Assembly (NCBI GenBank): GCA_035652435.1
Contig: DASRDU010000071.1
Location: 27,528-91,527, forward strand
From: DASRDU01 sp035652435
Lineage (GTDB): Bacteria; Acidobacteriota; Blastocatellia; RBC074
DNA length: 64,000 nucleotides
Direction: 5' to 3'
Shown here one piece after another: positions 35,684 to 44,984 of this stretch. Position 1 is the stretch's first letter, and every line of letters starts with the position of its first letter. The translations under genes and the position numbers were made by a program. The notes under the pieces were generated by a model. That model was given only the letters and a program-made list of their open reading frames with translations, had not been told where the DNA came from and did not search any database.

Positions 35684-38600
35684 ATGACTCCCGTCATCAG
35701 ATTGATGTGTCTTTTCATCTTCGCCCTGTCGCTGGCTGCATCGGGCTACGCGCAGACCACGAGCGGCTCGATTGCCGGCAGTGTTAATGACCCGCAGCAG
35801 GCCGCCATCGCCAACGCCACGGTGACCGTGGCCGATGCGTCCAAGAGCTTTTCACTGACCGCCACGACCGACAAGGAAGGGCGCTTCGTCTTCCCGCAAC
35901 TGCCCCCGGGCACATACACGCTGACCATCGAAGCCACCGGCTTCAAGAAACTGCAACGCCCCGGCATCGTGCTGGTGGCGAACGACAAGCTTGCCCTGGG
36001 CGACCTGACCGTGGAACTGGGCGCGGCCAGCGAGATGGTCACGATCACGGCCGAGGCGACGCAGGTCCAGGCCGAGAGCGCCGAGCGCTCCTACGCCATC
36101 CAGGGCGAGGCCGTGCGCAACCTCGCGGTCAACGGGCGCCAGTTCGTGGCACTGGCTTCCATCGCCGCCGGCATTGTCACCACCACCAACTCAGGAACCG
36201 CGGGTGATATTACCAACATCAGCGCCAATGGCCTGCGCACGAGCGCCAACAACCTTCAACTCGACGGCGTGGCGACGGTAGATACCGGCAATAACGGCCA
36301 GATGGTTCAGGTCACGCTCGACGCCATCGCCGAGTTCAAGGTGCTGACCTCGAATTACCAGGCCGAATACGGGCGCTCGGCGGGCGCGCAGATCAGCGCC
36401 GTGACGCGGAGCGGGTCGAAGGATTTTCACGGCTCGTTTTACACCTTCCGCCGCCACGACGGGATGAACGCCAACACCTGGATCAACAACCACACCTCGA
36501 GCCGCGACGCGGCGGGCAACCTGCGCAACTTCACGCCGAAGCCGAAGCTCGACCAGCGCGACATCGGCTACACCATCGGCGGGCCGGTCTGGATTCCGAA
36601 ACTCTTCAATGAGAACAAGGACAAGGTCTTCTTCTTCTTCAGCCAGGAACACCAGAAGCGCCTGACTCCGCCCAACGGCCCTCAGCGCGTCACGGTGCCG
36701 ACGGCCCTTGAGCGCGCCGGCGACTTCTCCCAGAGCCGGGACAGCTCAGGCAATCTTTTCCCCTACATCCGCGACTACACTACGGGGCTGCCCTGCAGCG
36801 CTTCCGATACGAGCGGCTGTTTCAAGGATGGTGGCGTGCTGGGCAAAATTCCGGCCAACCGCCTCTACGCGCTCGGCCTCAACATCCTGAAGATTTACCC
36901 GCTGCCGAACACCACCGGTACGGGCTTCAACTACGTCACCGAGGAGCCGACGAGCGCGCCGCAGCGGCAGGATCTCTATCGTGGCGACTGGAACATCAGC
37001 AACTCGTGGCGCGCGAACGGGAAATATCTTTATTACAAGAACGGCCCGATCCAGCCCTACGGATCGTTCGTACTCGGGACGAACCTGCCGGATTACGCGA
37101 CGAAGTTCCCGAACAACCGCTACAGCGTGACCGGCACTGTGACCGGGTCGCTTAACCCGACGACCATCCTGGAGGTGACCTTCGGGCAGAGTCACAACTT
37201 CATTGACATCCTGCCGAACAACCCCAAATTCAACCGCGCCGGCCTGAACCTGACGGGCATCCCGCTGCTCTTCCCGAGCGCCGTCCAGATTGACTCGCCG
37301 CCGCAGTTCATCTTCAACGGCGGGCGCATCGCCAACGGCCCGAACATCGGGTCGAACAACGCGCCGTTCTACAACTTCAACACGACGCGCGACTGGTCGG
37401 TGAGCCTCTCGAAGATCTGGGGCCAGCACAACGTCAAGGTCGGCTTCTTCTGGCAGAACAGCTTCAAGCCGCAGAGCAGCTTTGCCAACAACAACGGCCA
37501 GTACAACTTCGTCAACGACGCGAATAACCCCTTCGACACCGGCTTCGGGTTCGCCAACGCGGCCATCGGCGTTTACAACCAGTTCTCGCAGGCGTCGGGT
37601 TACTTCATCGGCAAATACCGCTACAACAACGTCGAGTGGTACGCGCAGGACAACTGGAAAGTGACGAGCCGGCTGACGCTCGATTATGGCATGCGCTTCT
37701 ACTGGATTCAGCCGCAGTACGACGAGGACCTGCAGACGGCCAACTTCCTGCCGAACCGCTTCAACGCGTCGGACGCGGCGCTCCTTTACCGCCCGGTCTG
37801 CATCAACAACGCCAACCCGTGCAGTGGGACGAGCCGCCGCGCGGTGGACCCCCGCCTGCTCGTGGCGGGTTTCGTGCCGACGGCGGCCAACACGATTGAC
37901 GGCGCCTACGTCGGCCGGCTCGTGCCGAACACGGGCAAGCTGACGAACGGCGTGGTGCAGGCGGGCGCCGGGATCGAGCGCGGCCTGTATCGCAACCGCG
38001 GCGTCCACTTCGCGCCGCGCTTCGGCTTCGCCTACGACCTGCGGGGCAACCAGACGCTGGTCGTGCGCGGCGGCGGCGGGATGTTCTACGACCGCCCGCA
38101 GGGCAACACGGTCTTTGACCTCGTCCAGAACCCGCCGACGACGATCCAGCCGACGCTCTTCTTCGGGCGCGTCCAGGATGTCGGCACCGGTCAGGTCCTG
38201 CTCGCGCCACCCGCGCTGGTGGCGATTGACCGCGAGGGCAAGATCCCGACGACCTACGCCTGGAACCTTGGCGTGCAGTACAAGCTGCCGTTCGAGTCGG
38301 TGCTGGACGTCTCCTACGTCGGGACGGTCGGCTCGCACCTGCTGCAGCGGCGGAGCATCAACGCCCCGGCCTACGGCGCGGCCTACCTCGCGCAGAATCA
38401 GGACCCGACCTCGACCGGCAGCGCGACCGTCCCGGGCGCGCGGGCGCTCCCCGTTGACTTCCTCCGGCCCTACCAGGGCTTCGGGCAGATTCAATACATT
38501 GAGCCGTCCTCCAGTTCGAACTACCACTCGCTCCAGACTTCGCTCAACCGCCGCTTCACGCGCGGGCTGCTGCTGGGCGTGAACTACACCTGGAGCAAGG

Positions 38601-39292
38601 CGCTCGGCACGCAGTCCAACGACCTGCCGGGCATCACGGGCTTCGGCGCGCCGCATGTACTCGACAACCGCCGGGCCAATTACGGGCCGCTCGATTTCGA
38701 CCGCCCGCACAACTTCAACGTCAACTGGGTGTATGAGGTGCCGAAGCTGACGCAGCACCACCTGCTCGGCTACGCGCTCAACGACTGGCAGCTCTCCGGG
38801 ATCTACCGCTACGGGACGGGGCAGCCTTACAACCTCGGCATCAACGTCTCCGGCATCTCGGCCTACACGCTCACCGGGACGCAGAACGTCGAGGGCGCGC
38901 GCATCGTCCTGCTCAAGAACCCGGGCAGCGGTCACAGCAGCGACCCGTACCGGCAGTTCGACGTGACGGCATTTGCGTTGCCCGGGCCGGGGAGTACGGG
39001 GTTTGAATCGGGGCGCAACTTCCTTTACCGCGCGCCGATCAACAGCTGGGACCTCTCGCTCGCGAAGCGTTTTCGCTTCAAGGAGAGGGCCGAATTCGAG
39101 TTCCGCATTGACGCCTTCAATGCGTTCAACCACACGCAGTTCGACACCGTCAACGCGACCTTCAACGGCGCGCTGGGTGCGACGACGCCGACCAACCTCG
39201 CTTCGGAGACGGGGAACCCGACCGGCTTCGGCGCGGTCACGGCGGTGCGCCCGCCGCGCAACCTGCAACTCTCGGGGCGCTTCCAGTTCTGA
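35684..39292 (+). CDS. Oar-type TonB-dependent outer-membrane receptor
   Basis: A 1,202-aa protein with a signal peptide (LMCLFIFALSLAASGYAQ). Residues 25-110 are a carboxypeptidase-regulatory-like beta-sandwich (GSIAGSVNDPQQAAIANATV, GRFVFPQLPPGTYTLTIEA). The plug region follows (MVTITAEATQVQAE, NLQLDGVATVDTGNNGQM, EYGRSAGAQISAVTRSGSKD) and then a long beta-barrel ending in the aromatic LSGRFQF at the C-terminus. It should import a large substrate with TonB energy. An AAGGAGG site precedes the ATG. The downstream esterase suggests an ester- or sugar-containing substrate, by position only. Confidence 0.9.
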   Translation: MTPVIRLMCLFIFALSLAASGYAQTTSGSIAGSVNDPQQAAIANATVTVADASKSFSLTATTDKEGRFVFPQLPPGTYTLTIEATGFKKLQRPGIVLVANDKLALGDLTVELGAASEMVTITAEATQVQAESAERSYAIQGEAVRNLAVNGRQFVALASIAAGIVTTTNSGTAGDITNISANGLRTSANNLQLDGVATVDTGNNGQMVQVTLDAIAEFKVLTSNYQAEYGRSAGAQISAVTRSGSKDFHGSFYTFRRHDGMNANTWINNHTSSRDAAGNLRNFTPKPKLDQRDIGYTIGGPVWIPKLFNENKDKVFFFFSQEHQKRLTPPNGPQRVTVPTALERAGDFSQSRDSSGNLFPYIRDYTTGLPCSASDTSGCFKDGGVLGKIPANRLYALGLNILKIYPLPNTTGTGFNYVTEEPTSAPQRQDLYRGDWNISNSWRANGKYLYYKNGPIQPYGSFVLGTNLPDYATKFPNNRYSVTGTVTGSLNPTTILEVTFGQSHNFIDILPNNPKFNRAGLNLTGIPLLFPSAVQIDSPPQFIFNGGRIANGPNIGSNNAPFYNFNTTRDWSVSLSKIWGQHNVKVGFFWQNSFKPQSSFANNNGQYNFVNDANNPFDTGFGFANAAIGVYNQFSQASGYFIGKYRYNNVEWYAQDNWKVTSRLTLDYGMRFYWIQPQYDEDLQTANFLPNRFNASDAALLYRPVCINNANPCSGTSRRAVDPRLLVAGFVPTAANTIDGAYVGRLVPNTGKLTNGVVQAGAGIERGLYRNRGVHFAPRFGFAYDLRGNQTLVVRGGGGMFYDRPQGNTVFDLVQNPPTTIQPTLFFGRVQDVGTGQVLLAPPALVAIDREGKIPTTYAWNLGVQYKLPFESVLDVSYVGTVGSHLLQRRSINAPAYGAAYLAQNQDPTSTGSATVPGARALPVDFLRPYQGFGQIQYIEPSSSSNYHSLQTSLNRRFTRGLLLGVNYTWSKALGTQSNDLPGITGFGAPHVLDNRRANYGPLDFDRPHNFNVNWVYEVPKLTQHHLLGYALNDWQLSGIYRYGTGQPYNLGINVSGISAYTLTGTQNVEGARIVLLKNPGSGHSSDPYRQFDVTAFALPGPGSTGFESGRNFLYRAPINSWDLSLAKRFRFKERAEFEFRIDAFNAFNHTQFDTVNATFNGALGATTPTNLASETGNPTGFGAVTAVRPPRNLQLSGRFQF

Positions 39293-39310
39293 AGCGCCGA
39301 GCCATCAGTT

Positions 39311-39349
39311 GATGGGCCGGGTTCATTTAATACGTGAATCCGGCCCATC
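39311..39349 (+). terminator. Hairpin after the TonB receptor gene
   Basis: GATGGGCCGGGTTCA (39311-39325) pairs with TGAATCCGGCCCATC (39335-39349) along 15 bp with one G-T pair and a 9-nt loop. It begins 18 bp after the receptor stop. There is no T-run after it, so it could instead stabilise the mRNA end or attenuate reading into the esterase gene. Confidence 0.5.
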
Positions 39350-39372
39350 GCTTAACCAGCCGGAGTATTGAA

Positions 39373-41112
39373 ATGAAAGAGCGAATGCCAGACCAGAGAG
39401 CCGGTCAGAAGCGTTTCGGGCGGCGCACCCTGATCAAAAGCGCGGCGACGCTGGCGGGCAGCGCGGCTGCGTCTGCCCTGTTACCTGCCGTCCCCGCCGA
39501 AACTGAGAGAGCAGCGCGAGTGGCCCTGACAGCGCCAGGCGGATGCGAAACGATCATCGCCGCCTCAGACTCAAAGGCGATTGTGGAAACGGCGGCGGGC
39601 AAGGTGCGCGGCTGCGTCCGCAACGGCATCTTCACATTCAAGGGCCTGCCGTATGCCGGAACGACCGCGGGCGGCGCGCGTTTTCAGCCGCCGACTAAAG
39701 CGACACCCTGGACGGGCGTTCGCAGTTCGATGCAGTACGGCTTCGTCTGCCCGCAGCAGTCGCGCACCGGCTGGGCGAATGACGAAGTGGCGTGGATGTT
39801 CGACTGGGACGACGGCCGGCCCGGCGAAGATTGTCTGCTCGTGAACGTCTGGACGCCGGGCATCAACGACAACCGGAAACGCCCGGTGATGGTCTGGATT
39901 CACGGCGGCGGATTCACCGCCGGGTCGGGGCAGGAGTTGAAATCTTACGACGGCGAGAATCTGAGCCGGCGCGGCGATGTCGTCGTCGTCTCGCTCAATC
40001 ACCGCCTTGGCATTCTCGGTTTTTTGAATCTGTCTGAGTACGGTGAGCGTTACGTCAGTTCGGCCAACGTCGGCCAGCTCGATCTGGTCGCCGCGCTCGA
40101 ATGGGTGCGCGACAACATCGGCAATTTTGGCGGCGACGCGGGCAACGTGACGATCTTCGGGCAATCGGGCGGCGGCGCGAAGGTGAGTACGCTGATGGCG
40201 ATGCCCTCGGCCAGGGGGTTATTTCACAAAGTCATCGTGCAGAGCGGCTCCAGCCTGCGGCAGGTCTCGCTTGAGAGTTCGACGAAACTGACGGCGGCAG
40301 TGCTTGCAGAACTCGGCTTGAACGGCTCGCAGGTCGAACAGCTTCACAAGCTGACTCACGCGCAGCTGGTTGACGCGGGCCTCGCGGCGGGGCGCAAACT
40401 TACGCCGACGCCCGCGCCTGCGCCGGGCTCGGGCGGCAACCGCATCGGCTGGGGGCCGGTGGTGGAAGGCAAGGTTCTGCCCCACCACCCGTTCGATCCG
40501 ACGGCCCCGGCCATCTCGGCCAGCGTCCCGATGCTGATCGGCACGACGCTCAACGAATTCACGACGGCGCTGGGCAATCCGACGATGGAAGCCCTGAGCG
40601 AAGAGGAGTTGAAGAAGCGCGTCTCGGCGACGCACGGCGCGAAGGGTGAGCGCCTCATCGAAACGTTCCGCCGCCTGCACCCCCGGGCAAAACCGATTGA
40701 CCTGTTGTCATTCATCAACACGACCGGCGCGGTGCGGCAGAACGCCATCACTCAGGCGGAACGCAAAGCGGCGCAATCCGCGGCCCCGGCGTACCTGTAC
40801 CTGTTCGCCTGGCAGACGCCCGTGCTTGACGGCCGGCCGCGCGCGTTCCATTGCGCCGAACTAGCCTTCGTCTTCGACAACACCGACCGCTGCGCCTCTA
40901 TGACCGGCGGCGGCCCGGAAGCGAGGGCGCTGGCGGCGAAAGTGAGCGATGCCTGGATCAACTTCGCACGCAAAGGCGACCCGAACCACAGCGGGCTGCC
41001 GAAATGGCCGGCGTTTACGGCAGATAAGGTGCCCACGATGGTCTTCGATACGAAGTGCGAAGTGAAGAATGATCCGGACGGGGAAGCGCGACAAATTCTC
41101 GCGCAGGCCTGA
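39373..41112 (+). CDS. Tat-exported carboxylesterase (type B)
   Basis: A 579-aa protein. It starts with a twin-arginine signal (FGRRTLIKSAATLAGSAAAS). The carboxylesterase/lipase type B domain is clear: VRGCVRNGIFTFKGLPYAG, EDCLLVNVWTPG, oxyanion motif HGGGFTAG, nucleophile elbow FGQSGGGAKV (Ser in G-Q-S-G-G), Glu in LIGTTLNEF and a catalytic His in FHCAELAFVFDN. ATG 39373 has GGAG seven bases upstream. It hydrolyses an ester in the periplasm; the substrate is unknown. A second type B esterase is at 51923-53551. Confidence 0.9.
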   Translation: MKERMPDQRAGQKRFGRRTLIKSAATLAGSAAASALLPAVPAETERAARVALTAPGGCETIIAASDSKAIVETAAGKVRGCVRNGIFTFKGLPYAGTTAGGARFQPPTKATPWTGVRSSMQYGFVCPQQSRTGWANDEVAWMFDWDDGRPGEDCLLVNVWTPGINDNRKRPVMVWIHGGGFTAGSGQELKSYDGENLSRRGDVVVVSLNHRLGILGFLNLSEYGERYVSSANVGQLDLVAALEWVRDNIGNFGGDAGNVTIFGQSGGGAKVSTLMAMPSARGLFHKVIVQSGSSLRQVSLESSTKLTAAVLAELGLNGSQVEQLHKLTHAQLVDAGLAAGRKLTPTPAPAPGSGGNRIGWGPVVEGKVLPHHPFDPTAPAISASVPMLIGTTLNEFTTALGNPTMEALSEEELKKRVSATHGAKGERLIETFRRLHPRAKPIDLLSFINTTGAVRQNAITQAERKAAQSAAPAYLYLFAWQTPVLDGRPRAFHCAELAFVFDNTDRCASMTGGGPEARALAAKVSDAWINFARKGDPNHSGLPKWPAFTADKVPTMVFDTKCEVKNDPDGEARQILAQA

Positions 41113-41123
41113 GTCACAGGACG

Positions 41124-41217
41124 GATCAGTGCCGCCGGGCCGGCGCGCCCAGCGTGACTCCGTTGGCTTGCTCACCATCGGAGCTTCGGCTCGGCGCGCC
41201 GGCCCGGCGGCACTGAT
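41124..41217. repeat. Intergenic palindrome, family 1, copy 3 (different arms)
   Basis: A 25-bp perfect inverted repeat, 41125-41149 against 41193-41217, starts ATCAGTGCCGCCGGGCCGGC. Its end (ATCAGTRCCGC) and its inner AGCGTGACTCCG are shared with copies 1 and 2, but the middle of both arms differs and is still self-complementary. It lies between two plus-strand genes. Confidence 0.85.
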
Positions 41218-41312
41218 TCATCACTAACAGCTTGAAGATCAGGGAACTCAGGCTATAAACTCTACAAGCTCCCAAAGGTTTGCTGGCATTGGCATTGATT
41301 CATACAGGCAGG

Positions 41313-43637
41313 ATGAAAAAAAGGCGTCTGCAATTAAGCTTCATACTGATCACCGGCATCATCGCCGCTTACTACACAGGTTCGCCGTCGCAGGCTCAGC
41401 GTGCGAGCGCCACTGACACTTCAGCTCAGCGCGCGCTCATTGAAGAGTACTGTGTCAGCTGTCACAACCAGAAGGCGAAGACGGCCGGCATTTCACTCGA
41501 AGGCCTCGACTTCAATAACGTCGGCGGCAACGCGGGCGTCTGGGAAAAGGTGTTGCGCAAGGTGCGCACCGGCCAGATGCCACCGCCGAAGCTTCCCCAT
41601 CCTGACGCGCCCGCCGTCTCATCGTTCGTCGCCTGGCTGGAAGGCGCGCTGGATCGGGCCGCGCTGGCCAACCCCAATCCGGGCAGGCCGTCAGTCCACA
41701 GGCTCAACCGGGCCGAGTACAGCAACGCGATTCGCGACCTGCTGGCCGTGGACATCAAACCGGGCCTGTCGCTGCCGGTGGATGATTCGGGTTACGGCTT
41801 CGACAACATCGGCGAGGTGCTTTCACTCTCGCCCGCCCTGCTCGAAAAATACATGTCGGCAGCGCGCCGCGTCAGCCGTCTGGCCGTCGGCGATTCCACC
41901 ATCAAACCGACGGAAGAGAGATTCCAGCCGCGCCGCGGGGGCCGCAACGAACGCGTCAGTGACGACCTGCCTTTCTATTCCAGAGGCGGCTTGTCATTTC
42001 AGCACTATTTCGCGCTCGACGGCGAATACCTGATCCGCGTCAAAACTCCGTCGAACGGGGACACCGGAGAGGCGTCCCGGGCATACGAGATGCGCCTCAC
42101 TGTGAAGGCGGGTCTGCACACGGTCGGCGTGACCTTCCCGCGCGAAGACGCCAAGCCTGAACCGGCGTCGCCGGGAACGTTCCGTCGCGGGCCGGGCATG
42201 GCGGCGGCGCAGATTCTGCCGATGGATTTGCGGATCGACGGCGCGCGGATCAAGCGCTTTGAAGTTCCCGAGACCACCAACATTGATGTCGTCACCGTCA
42301 GCGGGCCGTTCAACGCCACGGGCCATGGTGAGACGGCGAGCCGCGCCAGAATTTTCGTTTGCCGTCCCGCCTCGGAAAAAGAAGAAGCGGGGTGTGCAAA
42401 ACGGATTCTCGCGACGCTCGCCCGCCGCGCTTTCCGGCGCCCGGTGACCGATGCCGATCTGAATCCGCTGCTCGCCTTTTACGAACGGGCGCGGCGCGAA
42501 GGTGATTTTGACTCCGGCATCCAGAACGCCATTGAGGCGCTGCTCGTCTCGCCGGACTTCCTTTTCCGCGTCGAGCGTGACCCGCGCGCTGCCGGGGCAG
42601 GCGCAGTCTATCGGCTGAATGATTTCGAGCTTGCCTCGCGGCTCTCCTTCTTTTTATGGAGCAGCATCCCGGACGACGAGCTGCTCGATCTGGCCGAGCG
42701 CGGAAAGCTCAAAGACCCGGCGGTCGTCACACAGCAGGTGCGCCGCATGCTCGGCGATCCGCGCTCGCAGGCTTTTGTCAGCAACTTCGGCGGGCAGTGG
42801 CTGCAACTCAGGAACCTTGAGACGACCAGGCCCGACCCTGATGTGTTCCCCAATTTTGACGAGAGCCTGCGGCAGGCGTTCCGGCGTGAGACGGAGCTGT
42901 TCTTTGACAGCATCCTGCGCGAGAATCGCAGCGTGCTGGAGCTGCTCGACGCGAACTACACTTTCCTCAATCAGCGGCTGGCCGAGCATTACGGCATCCC
43001 GGGCGTCTACGGCTCGCAGTTCCGACGCGTCGCACTCGCCGACCCGAACCGGGGCGGCCTGCTGGGGCAGGGAAGTATTCTGACCGTGACTTCCTACCCC
43101 AATCGGACGTCAGTGGTGCAGAGGGGCAAGTGGATTCTTGAAAACCTGCTGGGCGCGCCGCCGCCGCCGCCGCCGCCGGACGTGCCCGACCTGAAGCCGC
43201 ACGGCAAGGATGGCCGGTTGCTGAGCATGCGCGAACAACTGGAGACACACCGCGCCAATGCCGTTTGCGCTTCGTGCCACGCGCGGATGGACCCCATCGG
43301 GTTTGCGCTCGAAAATTACGACGGCATCGGCAAGTGGCGGACGAAGGATGCGGGAACAATTATTGACGCTTCGGGCAAACTGCCGGACGGGACGAAATTC
43401 AACGGGCCGGCGGAATTGAAGAAGGTTTTGCTCACCGGGCACCGGGACGAGTTTCTGACGACGGTGACGGAAAAGCTGCTCACCTACGCCCTGGGGCGCG
43501 GGCTGGAGGCGTCTGACGCGCCCGCCGTCCGCGCGATCATGCGTGAAGCGGCACGGGACAATTACCGCCTGCCCGCGCTGATCAATGCGGTGATCAACAG
43601 TACGCCTTTCCAGATGAGGAGGACTCCGACGTTATGA
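41313..43637 (+). CDS. DUF1592-family exported protein with two CxxCH heme motifs
   Basis: A 774-aa protein with a signal peptide (LQLSFILITGIIAAYYTG). An N-terminal cytochrome-like segment has CVSCH at 47-51 (EEYCVSCHNQKAKTAGISLE). Then come DUF1587 (VHRLNRAEYSNAIRDLLAVD), DUF1595 (ARRAFRRPVTDADLNPLLAF), DUF1592 (FELASRLSFFLWSSIPDDEL), DUF1588 (NRGGLLGQGSILTVTSYPNR) and DUF1585 with a second CASCH at about 652-656 (CASCHARMDPIGFALENYDG). This is the complete order known for these proteins in Planctomycetes and Acidobacteriota. The next gene, DUF1552, overlaps by four bases. Function is unknown; redox work with heme is inferred. Confidence 0.9.
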   Translation: MKKRRLQLSFILITGIIAAYYTGSPSQAQRASATDTSAQRALIEEYCVSCHNQKAKTAGISLEGLDFNNVGGNAGVWEKVLRKVRTGQMPPPKLPHPDAPAVSSFVAWLEGALDRAALANPNPGRPSVHRLNRAEYSNAIRDLLAVDIKPGLSLPVDDSGYGFDNIGEVLSLSPALLEKYMSAARRVSRLAVGDSTIKPTEERFQPRRGGRNERVSDDLPFYSRGGLSFQHYFALDGEYLIRVKTPSNGDTGEASRAYEMRLTVKAGLHTVGVTFPREDAKPEPASPGTFRRGPGMAAAQILPMDLRIDGARIKRFEVPETTNIDVVTVSGPFNATGHGETASRARIFVCRPASEKEEAGCAKRILATLARRAFRRPVTDADLNPLLAFYERARREGDFDSGIQNAIEALLVSPDFLFRVERDPRAAGAGAVYRLNDFELASRLSFFLWSSIPDDELLDLAERGKLKDPAVVTQQVRRMLGDPRSQAFVSNFGGQWLQLRNLETTRPDPDVFPNFDESLRQAFRRETELFFDSILRENRSVLELLDANYTFLNQRLAEHYGIPGVYGSQFRRVALADPNRGGLLGQGSILTVTSYPNRTSVVQRGKWILENLLGAPPPPPPPDVPDLKPHGKDGRLLSMREQLETHRANAVCASCHARMDPIGFALENYDGIGKWRTKDAGTIIDASGKLPDGTKFNGPAELKKVLLTGHRDEFLTTVTEKLLTYALGRGLEASDAPAVRAIMREAARDNYRLPALINAVINSTPFQMRRTPTL

Positions 43638-44974
43638 TCGTGATGAAGAAATCGCTGCCGCGCCGCGCCTTTTTGCGCGGGATGGGCGTGACGATGGCTT
43701 TGCCGTTGCTCGATGCGATGACACCTGCTTTGACGGCGGGCGCGAAGCCGGCCGTGCGGCTCGGGTTCGTCTACGTGCCGAACGGGATCATCATGGACAA
43801 GTGGCGGCCGGCGGCCGAAGGCGCAGACTTCCAGTTCGCGCCCACGATGAAGCCGCTTGAGCCGTTCCGCGAGCGGCTGCTCGTGTTGAGCGGGCTCGCT
43901 CAGGTCCAGGGGCGCGCGCTCGGTGACGGCGCCGGCGACCACGCGCGCGCAGGCGCGACGTTCCTGACCGGCATCCACCCGAAGAAGAGTGAAGTCAGCA
44001 TTCAGTGTGGCATCTCCGCCGACCAGATCGCCGCGAAGGAACTCGGCAAGTACACCCAGCTGGCTTCGCTCGAACTCGGCATCGAGTCGAACCAACTCGC
44101 GGGTGGCTGCGACAGTGGCTACAGTTGCGCTTATACGAACACCGTTTCGTGGCGCGGCGCGACGACGCCGATGCCGGTGGAAAACAACCCGCGCGCCATT
44201 TTCGAACGACTCTTTGGCGATGGCGACAGTACCGACGCCGCGGCGCGCCTCGCGCTGCTGAATAAACAGCGGAGCCTCCTCGATTACGTCACCGGCAGCC
44301 TCAACCGGCTGGGCAGCACGCTCGGCCCCGGCGACCGGGCCAAGCTCAACGAATACACGGAAGCCATCCGCGACATCGAGCGGCGCATTCAAAAGGCCGA
44401 GCAGCAGAACGCTTCAGTGAAGCTGCCCGTGATGGAGCGCCCGACAGCCGTGCCCGAGGAGTTTGAAGATCACGTCAGGATGGTCGTGGATCTGGAGGTG
44501 CTGGCGTTTCAGACCGACCTGACGCGCGTCGTCAGTCTGATGATGGCGCGCGAGGGCAGCAACCGCCCCTATCGCTCGATCGGCATCGCCGACGGGCACC
44601 ACAACCTGACGCACCATCAGAACGATGCGGAGAAGATCGCCAAAGTGACGAAGATCAACGAGGTGCATGCCCGGATGTTCGCTTACCTGCTCGAACGGCT
44701 CTGGGCGACGCCCGACGGCGATGGCAACCTGCTCGATCATTCAATGATTCTTTACGGCAGCAGCATCAGCGACGGCAACCTGCACACGCATCACGACCTG
44801 CCGATTGTCCTGGCGGGCGGCGGCGCGGGTCAGGTCAAAGGCAATCGTCACCTCGTCTACCCGAAAGACACGCCGCTCAACAATCTGTTGCTGAGCATGC
44901 TCGACAAGGCGGGCGTGCCGGCCGAGAAGTTCGGCGACAGCACGGGTAAGCTGGATTGCCTCGCTAACGTGTAA
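43634..44974 (+). CDS. DUF1552-family exported protein
   Basis: A 446-aa protein with a Tat-type start (PRRAFLRGMGVTMALPLLDA). Family features are RLGFVYVPNGIIMDKWRPAA, LVLSGLAQVQGR, HARAGATFLTG, GIESNQLAGGCDSGYSCAYT and SIGIADGHHNLTHHQND, then MILYGSSISDGNLHTHHDLP, all rich in His and Asp as in alkaline-phosphatase-like metal folds (DUF1552 and DUF1501 are related). The ATGA overlap with the DUF1592 gene makes the two a translationally coupled pair. No substrate is known. Confidence 0.9.
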   Translation: MIVMKKSLPRRAFLRGMGVTMALPLLDAMTPALTAGAKPAVRLGFVYVPNGIIMDKWRPAAEGADFQFAPTMKPLEPFRERLLVLSGLAQVQGRALGDGAGDHARAGATFLTGIHPKKSEVSIQCGISADQIAAKELGKYTQLASLELGIESNQLAGGCDSGYSCAYTNTVSWRGATTPMPVENNPRAIFERLFGDGDSTDAAARLALLNKQRSLLDYVTGSLNRLGSTLGPGDRAKLNEYTEAIRDIERRIQKAEQQNASVKLPVMERPTAVPEEFEDHVRMVVDLEVLAFQTDLTRVVSLMMAREGSNRPYRSIGIADGHHNLTHHQNDAEKIAKVTKINEVHARMFAYLLERLWATPDGDGNLLDHSMILYGSSISDGNLHTHHDLPIVLAGGGAGQVKGNRHLVYPKDTPLNNLLLSMLDKAGVPAEKFGDSTGKLDCLANV

Positions 44975-44984
44975 GAGGAGACCG

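Noticed and set aside
36746..39268. An 840-codon open frame on the minus strand
   Set aside because: It lies wholly opposite the TonB receptor gene; its Arg/Val/Ala-rich translation has no domain and is what high-GC third positions create.
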